In this document: positions 35,286 through 43,302 of the stretch, piece by piece
How the letters are laid out: each line of letters begins with the position of its first letter
How positions within the stretch are numbered: the stretch's first letter is position 1
From: Bacteriovorax sp. PP10
GTDB lineage: Bacteria; Bdellovibrionota; Bacteriovoracia; Bacteriovoracales; Bacteriovoracaceae
NCBI RefSeq assembly: GCF_035013165.1
Contig: NZ_JAYGJQ010000001.1
Span: forward strand, 992,001 to 1,056,000
DNA: 64,000 nucleotides
Direction of reading: 5' to 3'
Notes under the pieces: generated by a model
What the model saw: only the letters and a program-made list of their open reading frames with translations
Databases searched by the model: none
What the model was told of the DNA's origin: nothing
Made by a program: the position numbers and the translations under genes

Positions 35286-36191
35286 ATGGAGACTAATATG
35301 GTTAACTGGTATTACGTTATAGGTAGCGAGCGTGTAGGGCCTGTGAGCGTATCAGCTCTAAAAGTTCTTTTTTCAACCGGTGAAATAAATAACGATACAT
35401 ATATTTGGAAAAAAGGTTTCGCAAATTGGGAACGTTTAAAAGACGTGAGTGAATTGAAGCTTGATGAAATGGAAATTGAAGGTGCACCAGTGGCCGCACC
35501 AACTTCAGCTCCAGAAGTTGCTCCTGCTCCAGCTAGAAAACTAGATTTAGTTGCAGAAGATAAATTAGAATTAAAAGCACCTGTAAAAAAAGAAGTGACG
35601 AGAGAAATTAAAATCGATCAGTTGAAGAAAGAAGAAAAGACTTCACCTGAAGTGCATTTTTCTTTTAACTGGCACACGGTAAAAGAGCAGGAAGAATTAT
35701 TTTTTCTTAAAATCGGTAAAGACCGCAAACATGCTGCTGATGATATTTACGGGCCTTATTCATTGGTGGAATTAAAAGAAGCACTGGAAGAAAAACGTGT
35801 GAATCTTCATACATTAGTTTTTTCACCAGGAATGAGCAGCTGGACGAAACTGCAAGATACACCGGTGAATCCTGATTACACTGGGATTGCTTTATCAAGT
35901 GTATCGTTAACAGAAATTCCGTTGATGTTGGTATTTGATTCTTTCCCACAACCGCTTACAACACTTGTAAAAAAGGCCGGCGTGAGAGGAGGACTTCTTT
36001 TAGGTTCAGGTCCATTTATTGAATTCCAAAATAAAACAGTACTGGCTTCACTTTATGTAGGAAGTGAAATGAAAGTTAAAAATGTGCAAGTTGTGGTTCA
36101 GAGTTATGACAAAAAAGACCAGTCTATAGAGTGCCTGTTTGTCGATTTAACGACTGATGCTAGAAAGATAATGCTTAACCATGCAGTCTAA
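35286..36191 (+). CDS. Double GYF_2/DUF4339 domain protein
   Basis: 301 aa. Residues ~5-55 (VNWYYVIGSERVGPVSVSALKVLFSTGEINNDTYIWKKGFANWERLKD) are a textbook GYF_2 domain, and residues ~140-195 (DDIYGPYSLVELKEALEEKRVNLHTLVFSPGMSSWTKLQD) a second. Between them is a Pro/Ala/Lys linker. The C-terminal ~100 residues (EIPLMLVFDSFPQPL to DLTTDARKIMLNHAV) form a strand-rich domain, perhaps PilZ-like, but no RxxxR is visible. I start at ATG 35286, eight bases behind AAGGA. Overlaps the next gene by 11 bases. A protein-interaction adaptor is the most natural role. Confidence 0.72.
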   Translation: METNMVNWYYVIGSERVGPVSVSALKVLFSTGEINNDTYIWKKGFANWERLKDVSELKLDEMEIEGAPVAAPTSAPEVAPAPARKLDLVAEDKLELKAPVKKEVTREIKIDQLKKEEKTSPEVHFSFNWHTVKEQEELFFLKIGKDRKHAADDIYGPYSLVELKEALEEKRVNLHTLVFSPGMSSWTKLQDTPVNPDYTGIALSSVSLTEIPLMLVFDSFPQPLTTLVKKAGVRGGLLLGSGPFIEFQNKTVLASLYVGSEMKVKNVQVVVQSYDKKDQSIECLFVDLTTDARKIMLNHAV

Positions 36192-37086
36192 TAAAAATGA
36201 TGAAATACTAAAATGGAAAGAGTTAAGTGGGGGGACATCTGTCACTCACTTTTCTTCTTTTTTACCTAATCAACAAATCTATCTTAAAAAAATAAAGGCC
36301 CACAAAAAAACTGAGAATCCTATCACGGTTTTTTTGTTTCATGACCTGGCCTCTTATCATGGGCGTTTTTATAATTTAATGAATTGGTTTAAGGCCCATT
36401 ATCCGGAAGTTAGTTTCGTGATGATGGATTTCTTGGGGCATGGACTTAGTTCAGGAACGCGCGGGCATATTGAGCATTTTAACCATCTGGTTAATGATGT
36501 GGCCCACGTTTTTAGAATCATGGAAAAAGCTCCCGGTGAAAAATGGATGGCCCTAGGCCAGGGGATAGGTGCACTCAGCCTGCTTGACCTGGTTAATCGT
36601 TTTGATGAATCACTGAAAAATAAAATCGATAAGTTAATTCTTTCAAACTTTATTTTAAATTTTGATTCTCCGGTACTAAATCTTCAAAATCTTTTACTTG
36701 AAAAAATGAATCCACTTGAATCGTTGATGAGAACAACCAGACCGATGGAAATTTATCTGCCGGAAGAAGTCCTGACTCACCCAAGAGAGCAGGGGTTGTA
36801 TATGGAAGACCCGCTGATTGTGAGAAAACCTACATTTCAGACTTTTAAATGTATTAATTTAAAAATGAAGAGTGTTTTTCAAGATTCTTATTTTCTTGAT
36901 CGTCCTACTCTGATTTTACAAAGTGAAAGTCCGTACCTACTCACAAGAGGGATGGATTCATTCTCGAAAGGTCTCAAAAAAGGATTATTGTCAGAAAAGA
37001 AGTATTCAAATCTGAAACATGACTTGTATAATGAAAAAGACAACCTTCTTGTTTTTAACGATATTGCTGAGTGGATCCAATCATGA
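36181..37086 (+). CDS. Alpha/beta-hydrolase-fold protein, catalytic residues lost
   Basis: 301 aa. The monoacylglycerol lipase/lysophospholipase pattern is clear: VFLFHDLASYHGRFYNLMNWF, FVMMDFLGHGLSSGTRGHIEHFNHLVNDV. The nucleophile elbow, which should be GxSxG, reads GQGIG (126-130), with Gly at the Ser position. The region that should hold the acid reads LQSESPYLLTRG and lacks the usual Asp, while a His remains in KHDLYNE (about 280). This should be an inactive member, perhaps a binding or scaffold protein. It overlaps the GYF gene and the lipoprotein gene on either side (ATGA), so the three are co-translated. Confidence 0.78.
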   Translation: MQSNKNDEILKWKELSGGTSVTHFSSFLPNQQIYLKKIKAHKKTENPITVFLFHDLASYHGRFYNLMNWFKAHYPEVSFVMMDFLGHGLSSGTRGHIEHFNHLVNDVAHVFRIMEKAPGEKWMALGQGIGALSLLDLVNRFDESLKNKIDKLILSNFILNFDSPVLNLQNLLLEKMNPLESLMRTTRPMEIYLPEEVLTHPREQGLYMEDPLIVRKPTFQTFKCINLKMKSVFQDSYFLDRPTLILQSESPYLLTRGMDSFSKGLKKGLLSEKKYSNLKHDLYNEKDNLLVFNDIAEWIQS

Positions 37087-37604
37087 AAAAAACTATCATC
37101 CTACTTCTTACTCTTTTAACTCTTACTTCGTGTGCAAACCTGTCAAAGAATACAGTTAAAGAAGGTCCTTTTCTGGTAAGAAATGGAACGGCAGCAGATA
37201 AGACTTGGTATGAAACGTTAACGCTTAATCGCGTGTCTTGGTACCATGAATTGACTTTAGAGTTCGACCTGATGTTGGCGCCCATTGCTCCACAATCTAG
37301 TTTTAATTTTTGGTTTTCAAAAGATGAACTAGAAGCGATCGGTAAGTGCGGGGACTTCAAACTTGTCCTGGCCTACTCAAGGGATACTAAAATACTCCCG
37401 TACTCGTACTTGAATGAACAATTGGATAACTCTGGGTACAGAAAACTGGAGCTTCCATCGTTCAAAAAGAACTTTTTACAACACCCGGATGCTGAGATGA
37501 ACTCACTTCGTTTATACCAAGTCTACGGAATTTGCCGCCCAGATCAGAACAATAAGCCATTGATTTTTAACTTCCCTGGCTTCAGCGAAAAGATCGTAAA
37601 CTAA
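37083..37604 (+). CDS. Small lipoprotein
   Basis: 173 aa with a lipoprotein signal (MKKTIILLLTLLTLTSC, lipidated Cys 17). The mature part begins with a polar stretch, then a domain reading WYETLTLNRVSWYHELTLEFDLMLAPI and ends with FNFPGFSEKIV. Two further cysteines (IGKCGDF, YGICRPD) may form a disulfide. The ATG overlaps the hydrolase stop as ATGA, overriding an earlier start at 37071. Unknown family. Confidence 0.62.
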   Translation: MKKTIILLLTLLTLTSCANLSKNTVKEGPFLVRNGTAADKTWYETLTLNRVSWYHELTLEFDLMLAPIAPQSSFNFWFSKDELEAIGKCGDFKLVLAYSRDTKILPYSYLNEQLDNSGYRKLELPSFKKNFLQHPDAEMNSLRLYQVYGICRPDQNNKPLIFNFPGFSEKIVN

Positions 37605-37622
37605 ACAAGTTATAAATTTAAG

Positions 37623-37668
37623 TTTTTAATGCTTTTTACCGATATAGAGATCGGGAGCATTAAAAATG
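37623..37668 (+). promoter_or_regulatory. Hairpin hiding the kinase ribosome site
   Basis: An 11-bp perfect stem (TTTTTAATGCT 37623-37633 with AGCATTAAAAA 37656-37666) and an inner stem CCGAT/ATCGG enclose a six-base loop. The GGGAG ribosome site (53-57 of the 37600s) lies in the 3' arm and the A of the ATG is the last paired base. As RNA this would block translation until opened. It lacks a T tract after it, so it is not a terminator. Confidence 0.6.
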
Positions 37669-39693
37669 TCATCAGAAACTAAACGTGAACGCTTCGGGCG
37701 TTATCTTATCCTCGACCACCTAGTCGATGGCGGTATGGCAAAAATTTGCCGTGCACGTTTCTTAGGTGAGCAAGCGGATAAAGTTGTGGCCATTAAGATG
37801 GTCCAGCCACAGTTTTCTAAAGATGAAGCTTTCAAGACTATGTTCATGGACGAGATCAAAGTTACTTTTGGTCTGATTCACCCGAACGTTATTCAAACTT
37901 ACGATTACGGTATGAACAAAGGGCAACTTTTCGTTGCGATGGAGTACTGTGACGGTCGTAACTTAAAAGAATACCTGGATAAATTAAAAGAAAGAAAATT
38001 CGTTTTCCCAGTCGAAATCTCGACTTATATTATCTCTCAAGCATGTCAGGGGCTTTATTACGCTCATACATTCAGAGATAAATTAACTGGGCAGGAAGCA
38101 AATATCATTCACCGTGATATCTCTCCTCACAACGTTATGCTTACGTACGATGGATCAGTTAAGATCATCGACTTTGGTATCGCGAAGTCTCAGACAAATT
38201 CAGAATCAACTCAAGCAGGAACAATTAAGGGAAAACTTTCTTACCTTGCTCCTGAATATCTTGAAGGGTTAGAGCTTGATGCTAGATACGACCAGTTCGC
38301 ACTAGGAATCACTCTTTGGGAAATGTTATGTTCAAGAAAGTTATTCAAAGAAAATAACGATCTTGCAGTACTTAAGAAAATTCAGGAGTGTAAAATTCCT
38401 GTGCCTTCATCGATCAATCCAAACGTTCCAAAAGAGCTGGATGAAATCGTATTAAAAGCACTAAGCAAAAACAGATCTAAGCGCTACGAAAATCTAGACC
38501 AGATGAACCGTGCACTTATGAAGTTCTTATACGCTAAGTATCCAGACTTCAATGCTACCGATCTTTCTTATTTCGCTCAGGAATTATTCAGAGATGAAAT
38601 TAAAAAAGACCGTGAGAAAATGTTTGAGTTCGGTAAAATCGACATCAAGCCTTTCTTAGATGACATGAGAAAAGAAGTAGAGCGTGGATCTAATAATCCA
38701 GAGTTTACTTCTGGTGGATCTCCTGCGAATTCTGCCGTAGAGTCTCCAGCGATTAAAAAAGAAGCAATCCTTGATTTTGGTTTTGAAAAAACTGAGAAAA
38801 AGAAAAATACGATTACTGTAAAGAAATCGGCCGTTGCTCCAAAAGATAAGACGAATTCTTCTGAAGACAGCACAATGTCTAGAAGAATTGCTGATATCAA
38901 TGACAGTACGATGACCAACCTGAAAAGAGGTGCGGGAACTAAATCGTCGTCAGCTACGTCAGCGAATATTAAAAAAGAAGCGACGAAAGTTATCAAGACT
39001 GATACTAAAAATCTTGGTAAGCAAAAAACATCAATTGGAACTTATGCAGCGATGCTGGCGTTCTTGTTTGGTGGCGGATTCTATTTCTACACAAGCTTTA
39101 TTGCTGAACCAGAAATGGAAGCAGTTGTTGAAACTGCAAAACCGAAAGCTATTCATGACAAGAGCAGAGTACCAGCAGCACAGACTGCGGCCACTGAAGA
39201 ACTGAGTGGAACAGCAAAGATGATGCTGACCCATTTTGACAAGCAGAAGATGCAAGTGTTCATTAATGGAACGAGATCTGATGTTGACCTGTTAAATTCT
39301 GTGATGGTTCCGGTTGGAAAACCGTTTACTGTGAGAATTCAGATTGAAGGAAGAAAGCATTTTATTAAAGAAATGAACTTAGGAAATAATTCTACGTTTG
39401 AAGTGGAAATTCCAGAGACTCCAGCAATCGCTTATGGATATGTTTATACTTCTCCAGAGTGTAGTGCGAGAGGGGAATTACGTTTTGAAATCTATGGTGA
39501 AAAGAGAGTGAGTCCAGTACCAATGAGACAAGAATTTGGTGTGGCCTTCCCACTTAACCTGGATGAATACGGAAGCCTTGCTCCAGCAAGCTATGAAGTC
39601 TTCTTTAAGAAAGCAGGTGAAGATATCGAACGTAAGATCGAAATCAACATCAAGCGCGAAGATCAATCTATTGATTTATGTGAATTCCTTTAA
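37666..39693 (+). CDS. Membrane Ser/Thr protein kinase (Hanks type)
   Basis: 675 aa. Kinase domain ~11-290 with GGMAKI glycine loop, VAIK (Lys44), HRDISPHN (catalytic Asp151, Asn156), DFG (169-171) and APEY, so it is predicted active. A linker rich in Ser, Thr and Lys follows, then one membrane helix (GTYAAMLAFLFGGGFYFYTSF, ~458-477) and a ~180-aa extracytoplasmic part with a PEGA-like repeat (VFINGTRSDVDLLNSVMVPVG, IQIEGRKHFIKEM). No PASTA repeats. Its ribosome site lies in a hairpin. It follows GYF, pseudo-hydrolase and lipoprotein genes. Confidence 0.92.
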   Translation: MSSETKRERFGRYLILDHLVDGGMAKICRARFLGEQADKVVAIKMVQPQFSKDEAFKTMFMDEIKVTFGLIHPNVIQTYDYGMNKGQLFVAMEYCDGRNLKEYLDKLKERKFVFPVEISTYIISQACQGLYYAHTFRDKLTGQEANIIHRDISPHNVMLTYDGSVKIIDFGIAKSQTNSESTQAGTIKGKLSYLAPEYLEGLELDARYDQFALGITLWEMLCSRKLFKENNDLAVLKKIQECKIPVPSSINPNVPKELDEIVLKALSKNRSKRYENLDQMNRALMKFLYAKYPDFNATDLSYFAQELFRDEIKKDREKMFEFGKIDIKPFLDDMRKEVERGSNNPEFTSGGSPANSAVESPAIKKEAILDFGFEKTEKKKNTITVKKSAVAPKDKTNSSEDSTMSRRIADINDSTMTNLKRGAGTKSSSATSANIKKEATKVIKTDTKNLGKQKTSIGTYAAMLAFLFGGGFYFYTSFIAEPEMEAVVETAKPKAIHDKSRVPAAQTAATEELSGTAKMMLTHFDKQKMQVFINGTRSDVDLLNSVMVPVGKPFTVRIQIEGRKHFIKEMNLGNNSTFEVEIPETPAIAYGYVYTSPECSARGELRFEIYGEKRVSPVPMRQEFGVAFPLNLDEYGSLAPASYEVFFKKAGEDIERKIEINIKREDQSIDLCEFL

Positions 39694-39739
39694 GGATTTT
39701 CTCTCAAACTCAAAAAACTAAAAATTATGATCATACGAA

Positions 39740-39765
39740 GAATAGTCCAAAGGACTATTCTTTCG
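39740..39765. terminator. Hairpin between kinase and ppsR genes
   Basis: GAATAGTCC-AAA-GGACTATTC followed on the plus strand by TTTCGTTTGTTT. It overlaps the ppsR stop codon and lies between convergent genes, so it probably ends kinase transcripts and may also serve the other strand. Confidence 0.55.
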
Positions 39766-40606
39766 TTTGTTTGAAAATATTATTTTTTCTCATGCTTAAA
39801 AGTTTCATAATATCGGCAGCAGTCTCTTCAAGTGCCTTATCAGTCACATTAAAAACCGGCCAGCGTTTATTTTCTTTAAACAACTGGGTTGCCCATTCAA
39901 CTTCTTCAACAATTTTGTTGTGTTCAGCATAGTCGCCCTGGTGCTTCTCGGCCCCTAATCTTTGCAGACGGTTCTTTCTGATTTCTCTCAACATTTCAGG
40001 GTCAATTGTCAGCGCAAAAATCTTTCTTTGATCGACCTCAAATAACTCTGTCGGCAGAGGCTGATCTTTAATCAGAGGGATATTTACAACCTTAATTCCG
40101 TGCTGAGAAAGATAAACTGAAAGTGGAGTCTTAGATGTTCTTGAAACACCTACGAGAATAACGTCAGCTAAGTGAAGTGAATTTAAGTTTCTTCCATCAT
40201 CATGGTTTAAAGTAAACTCCATCGCTTCAACACGACGGTAGTATTCATCGTTCACGGCATGAAGAAGACCTGGCTCACTCATGGGCTCTTGATTAAAATA
40301 ATTTGAAAATGCAGTAAGAGCAGGACCGATCAGATCCAGAGTTCTTACGTGAGTCGAGCGCGATAGCTCGGCGATATACTCTCTTAGTTTTCCAGAAACA
40401 ATTGTGTGGATAATTAAATCGTGGTGAACAGCAGCTTCGTTAAAGATGGCATCAATTTGTTCAGTCGTACGAATGTTTTTATAGCGAGTGAAAAAAACTT
40501 CGCGTTCTTTAAACTGCGCCATAACTGCACGTGAAATGGCCGTTGCCGTTTCTCCCGTTCCGTCTGAGATAATAATGATCTTTAAGCGTTGAGTTTCGCG
40601 GTTCAT
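39755..40606 (-). CDS. ppsR: PEP synthase/PPDK regulatory kinase-phosphorylase
   Basis: Bifunctional DUF299 protein that phosphorylates PEP synthase or pyruvate phosphate dikinase with ADP and reverses it. The start IIISDGTGETATAISRAVMAQF (nucleotide site) and VGVSRTSKTPLSVYLSQHGIKVVNIPL are diagnostic. 283 aa is normal. Its target is not in this window. Gene lies three bases behind miaA in the mutL-miaA run. Confidence 0.93.
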   Translation of the reverse strand: MNRETQRLKIIIISDGTGETATAISRAVMAQFKEREVFFTRYKNIRTTEQIDAIFNEAAVHHDLIIHTIVSGKLREYIAELSRSTHVRTLDLIGPALTAFSNYFNQEPMSEPGLLHAVNDEYYRRVEAMEFTLNHDDGRNLNSLHLADVILVGVSRTSKTPLSVYLSQHGIKVVNIPLIKDQPLPTELFEVDQRKIFALTIDPEMLREIRKNRLQRLGAEKHQGDYAEHNKIVEEVEWATQLFKENKRWPVFNVTDKALEETAADIMKLLSMRKNNIFKQTKE

Positions 40607-40609
40607 TTT

Positions 40610-41575
40610 TTATTCCTTTAAAAACGATGTCACTCTTTCTTTAATCTTACCCTGATCATGAATCGGATTAAAACTTTCTTTTGGGGTAATTTTATTAAAA
40701 AAGGTTCTTTGTGCTTTTGCCAATTGGCGGGTAGAGATGGCAATACGCTCAATGCATTCTTCAATGTTGGCAAAGAGGCCATTCTTGAATTCCAGTGCTT
40801 CTTTATAACCAATAGAAGCGAGAGGCTTCTCAGTTAAGAAAAAACCAGCTTTTTCTAATTCAAGGACTTCTTCCATTAAACCCTGATCAAACATCTCTTG
40901 TGTGCGCTTTTTGATGATTTCAAAATGCTCATCTTTAGGAAGATCCAGATAAAAATGTAGTACATCCCAAGGATGACTAATCGTAGAGAAGTCGTATGGA
41001 TTTAACTGATCATGCTCTTTTTTCTTATCCGAAATCTTAGTCCCGGTTAATTGAAAGTATTCTACGGCCCTCATCAGGCGGTAGTGATCATTTTCATGAA
41101 GATTGATAAGTGATTGAGGGTCATTAATTTTTAAAAATTCAATGAAAGGTGCAATCCCTTCATTTTTATACTGCTCAGTGATTCCTTCTTTTAATTCTTT
41201 GGGAGCAGTAGGGGATTCATACATACCCTTTAAGATGGCACGTAAGTAAAATGCACTTCCACCAACCAGGATCACAACTTTATTCTGCTTAAATAGCTCC
41301 AGAATAACTTCTTCACCTTTTTTGATGAAACCTGAAGCATTCATTGGGCTGTTGATTGATTCAATATCGATCATGTGATGTTCGATACCGTCTCGCTCTT
41401 CTAGCGTAGGCTTGGCCGTACCAATAGAAATTTCTTTATAAAATAAAAGTGAGTCGAAATTTACGACTGCTGCTTTCATATGAAGTGTGTTCTGAATATG
41501 TTTGGCGATTTCAATACTGGTTTTTGTTTTTCCGCTGGCCGTCGGCCCTGAAACAACAATTAATTTATGATTCAT
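40610..41575 (-). CDS. miaA: tRNA dimethylallyltransferase
   Basis: Adds dimethylallyl to A37 of UNN-reading tRNAs. It has SGPTASGKTKTSIEIA (P-loop), IGTAKPTLEERDGIEHHMIDI, VGGSAFYLRAIL and the C-terminal ASIGYKEALEF and STRQLAKAQRTFF. The usual DSRQVY after the P-loop reads FDSLLFYKEISIGTAKP: the Asp-Ser is kept but the Gln of DSxQ is Leu. Overlaps mutL by four bases (ATGA), the conserved mutL-miaA order. Confidence 0.95.
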   Translation of the reverse strand: MNHKLIVVSGPTASGKTKTSIEIAKHIQNTLHMKAAVVNFDSLLFYKEISIGTAKPTLEERDGIEHHMIDIESINSPMNASGFIKKGEEVILELFKQNKVVILVGGSAFYLRAILKGMYESPTAPKELKEGITEQYKNEGIAPFIEFLKINDPQSLINLHENDHYRLMRAVEYFQLTGTKISDKKKEHDQLNPYDFSTISHPWDVLHFYLDLPKDEHFEIIKKRTQEMFDQGLMEEVLELEKAGFFLTEKPLASIGYKEALEFKNGLFANIEECIERIAISTRQLAKAQRTFFNKITPKESFNPIHDQGKIKERVTSFLKE

Positions 41576-43302
41576 TTGAATAAACTCTTTAAACGATCTG
41601 CTGTCAGCTCAACCATCGCTTCGGGACAAGCGTTCTCCGCAACCACTCTTTCAATCCACGCACTAGGTGCTTCACTTAAAAGATTGTCAGAAAAATTCTC
41701 ATCGAAGAATTTTTGGAAAGAAGCACTTTCAAATTGCTGAGTCTTTGGCAGGTTAAAATACTTAATCAGGACTTCAGATAATGAAGCCAGTAGAGCTTGT
41801 GGAAGAAACTTTGGAATAGTTCTTAAAACAATATACTCAGCATTCAAGCGATCGAATTCAAATCCCAGGGATTTAATCGTCTCAAATTGCGTATCAATTT
41901 TTCCTTTAAGGATCTTAAACGGTTCACTGATTAAAAGTGGCCCGGTTGATTCATCACTTAGAGAAAAGCTCTTTAATTCTTTTGTAAAATAGGAAACGAT
42001 TAACTTCTTTAAATCGATCAGTGTCGGTTGTCCCAGATCAGCAATTAAAAACTGATTTTGTAAGCGTTGAAAACGAGGAGCTTCCTGGGTAAGGGCCGAT
42101 TCTCTGTTAAAGAGATTATATTCAGACTGGTCATTATATGATGACGATGAATAGTTAGATCCTGATCCATTTCCAGAATCATTCACTAAGTTCATCAGGT
42201 CAAAGTTTTGATTATCAGCACGTGAGAAAAATGAAGGAGTCGACTCAAGAGAGATAGACTCAGTCGGCATCTGACTTACTACTTTTTTGATACCATTTTT
42301 AATGGCCGTAACTAAAAGCGAGTACACAACATCCGATCTTAGAAATTTCACCTGAATTTTATTCGGGTGAACGTTCACATCGATTTCTTCTGGAGGAGTA
42401 TCAATCTGCACAACATAATGCCCACTTTCACCAAAACGCCAGAAGACATCGAGATTTCTAAGAAGTGCAGAGTGGAGTGATTTATCCTGGAAGAATCTTC
42501 TATTGGCAAAAAGATAATGGTGACGGTACTGAGGAGTCGTATAAGTTTCTTTTGTAAAATAAACTCTCACTCTATAGTTGTCGTACATTTCTTCTGAGAA
42601 AATTAAATTCTGTGTTTCGGCCTTTCTACCAAAGAAGACCTGAGCGATTCTTTCAGCAGCGTTTTCTTTTGCTACTGCTTTGAAGATTTCTTTTTCTTTT
42701 TCATCCCATTTTATCGTGAAAGTCACTTCGGGGTGGCAAAGAACAAATGAATAAATCATTTTCTTAAGAGCAGACTTCTCACTCACTTTAGATTTAATAA
42801 ATTTTAAGCGAGCTGGCGTATTGAAGAAAAGGTCTTTGATATAAATGGCAGTTCCCTGAGTGCTTGCCTGTTGAGCAATCAAAAGTTCTGTGTGGCCGCC
42901 GGCGATAATAATCTTTCCGCCTTCAGCGTTCAGATCTTTAGGCTGAGTCGTACAAGTCACTCTTGCAGAGGCCGCAACAGAAGCCAGAGCTTCTCCACGG
43001 AATCCAAAACTATGTAAGCGGTAAAGGTCTTCAAATGTTTTTAGTTTGCTGGTAGCGTGGCGAAGAAAAGCGTAGGGAAGGTTCTTAAAAGTCATCCCGT
43101 GACCGTTGTCTTCAATCGAGAGTAGATCCATTCCGTTTTCAATTAAATGCAGATGAATTTCAGTTGAACCAGCATCGAGAGAATTCTCCAGCAGCTCTTT
43201 TAACAAAGAGGCAGGACGCTCCAATACTTCACCAGCTTTAATCTGGTCAATAATGTGTTCCGGAAGAATTTCAATTTTAGGATTAGTGTCTACTGTCGTC
43301 AT
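41572..43302 (-). CDS. mutL: DNA mismatch repair protein MutL
   Basis: GHKL ATPase coupling MutS recognition to repair. It has IKAGEVLERPASLLKELLENSLDAG, EDNGHGM, HATSKLKTFEDL and GFRGEALASVAA, the four ATP-site motifs. The C-terminal dimerisation part (about residues 400-576) lacks the DQHAxxExxxxE endonuclease motif of nicking MutL: the aligned stretch reads LIDLKKLIVSY. Length 576 aa. Overlaps the upstream cyclase gene by one base (TAATG) and miaA by four. Confidence 0.95.
   Translation of the reverse strand: MTTVDTNPKIEILPEHIIDQIKAGEVLERPASLLKELLENSLDAGSTEIHLHLIENGMDLLSIEDNGHGMTFKNLPYAFLRHATSKLKTFEDLYRLHSFGFRGEALASVAASARVTCTTQPKDLNAEGGKIIIAGGHTELLIAQQASTQGTAIYIKDLFFNTPARLKFIKSKVSEKSALKKMIYSFVLCHPEVTFTIKWDEKEKEIFKAVAKENAAERIAQVFFGRKAETQNLIFSEEMYDNYRVRVYFTKETYTTPQYRHHYLFANRRFFQDKSLHSALLRNLDVFWRFGESGHYVVQIDTPPEEIDVNVHPNKIQVKFLRSDVVYSLLVTAIKNGIKKVVSQMPTESISLESTPSFFSRADNQNFDLMNLVNDSGNGSGSNYSSSSYNDQSEYNLFNRESALTQEAPRFQRLQNQFLIADLGQPTLIDLKKLIVSYFTKELKSFSLSDESTGPLLISEPFKILKGKIDTQFETIKSLGFEFDRLNAEYIVLRTIPKFLPQALLASLSEVLIKYFNLPKTQQFESASFQKFFDENFSDNLLSEAPSAWIERVVAENACPEAMVELTADRLKSLFK

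Noticed and set aside
37623-37666. Hairpin before the kinase as a terminator
   Set aside because: No T run follows on the plus strand and the stem includes the start codon, so regulation of translation fits better.
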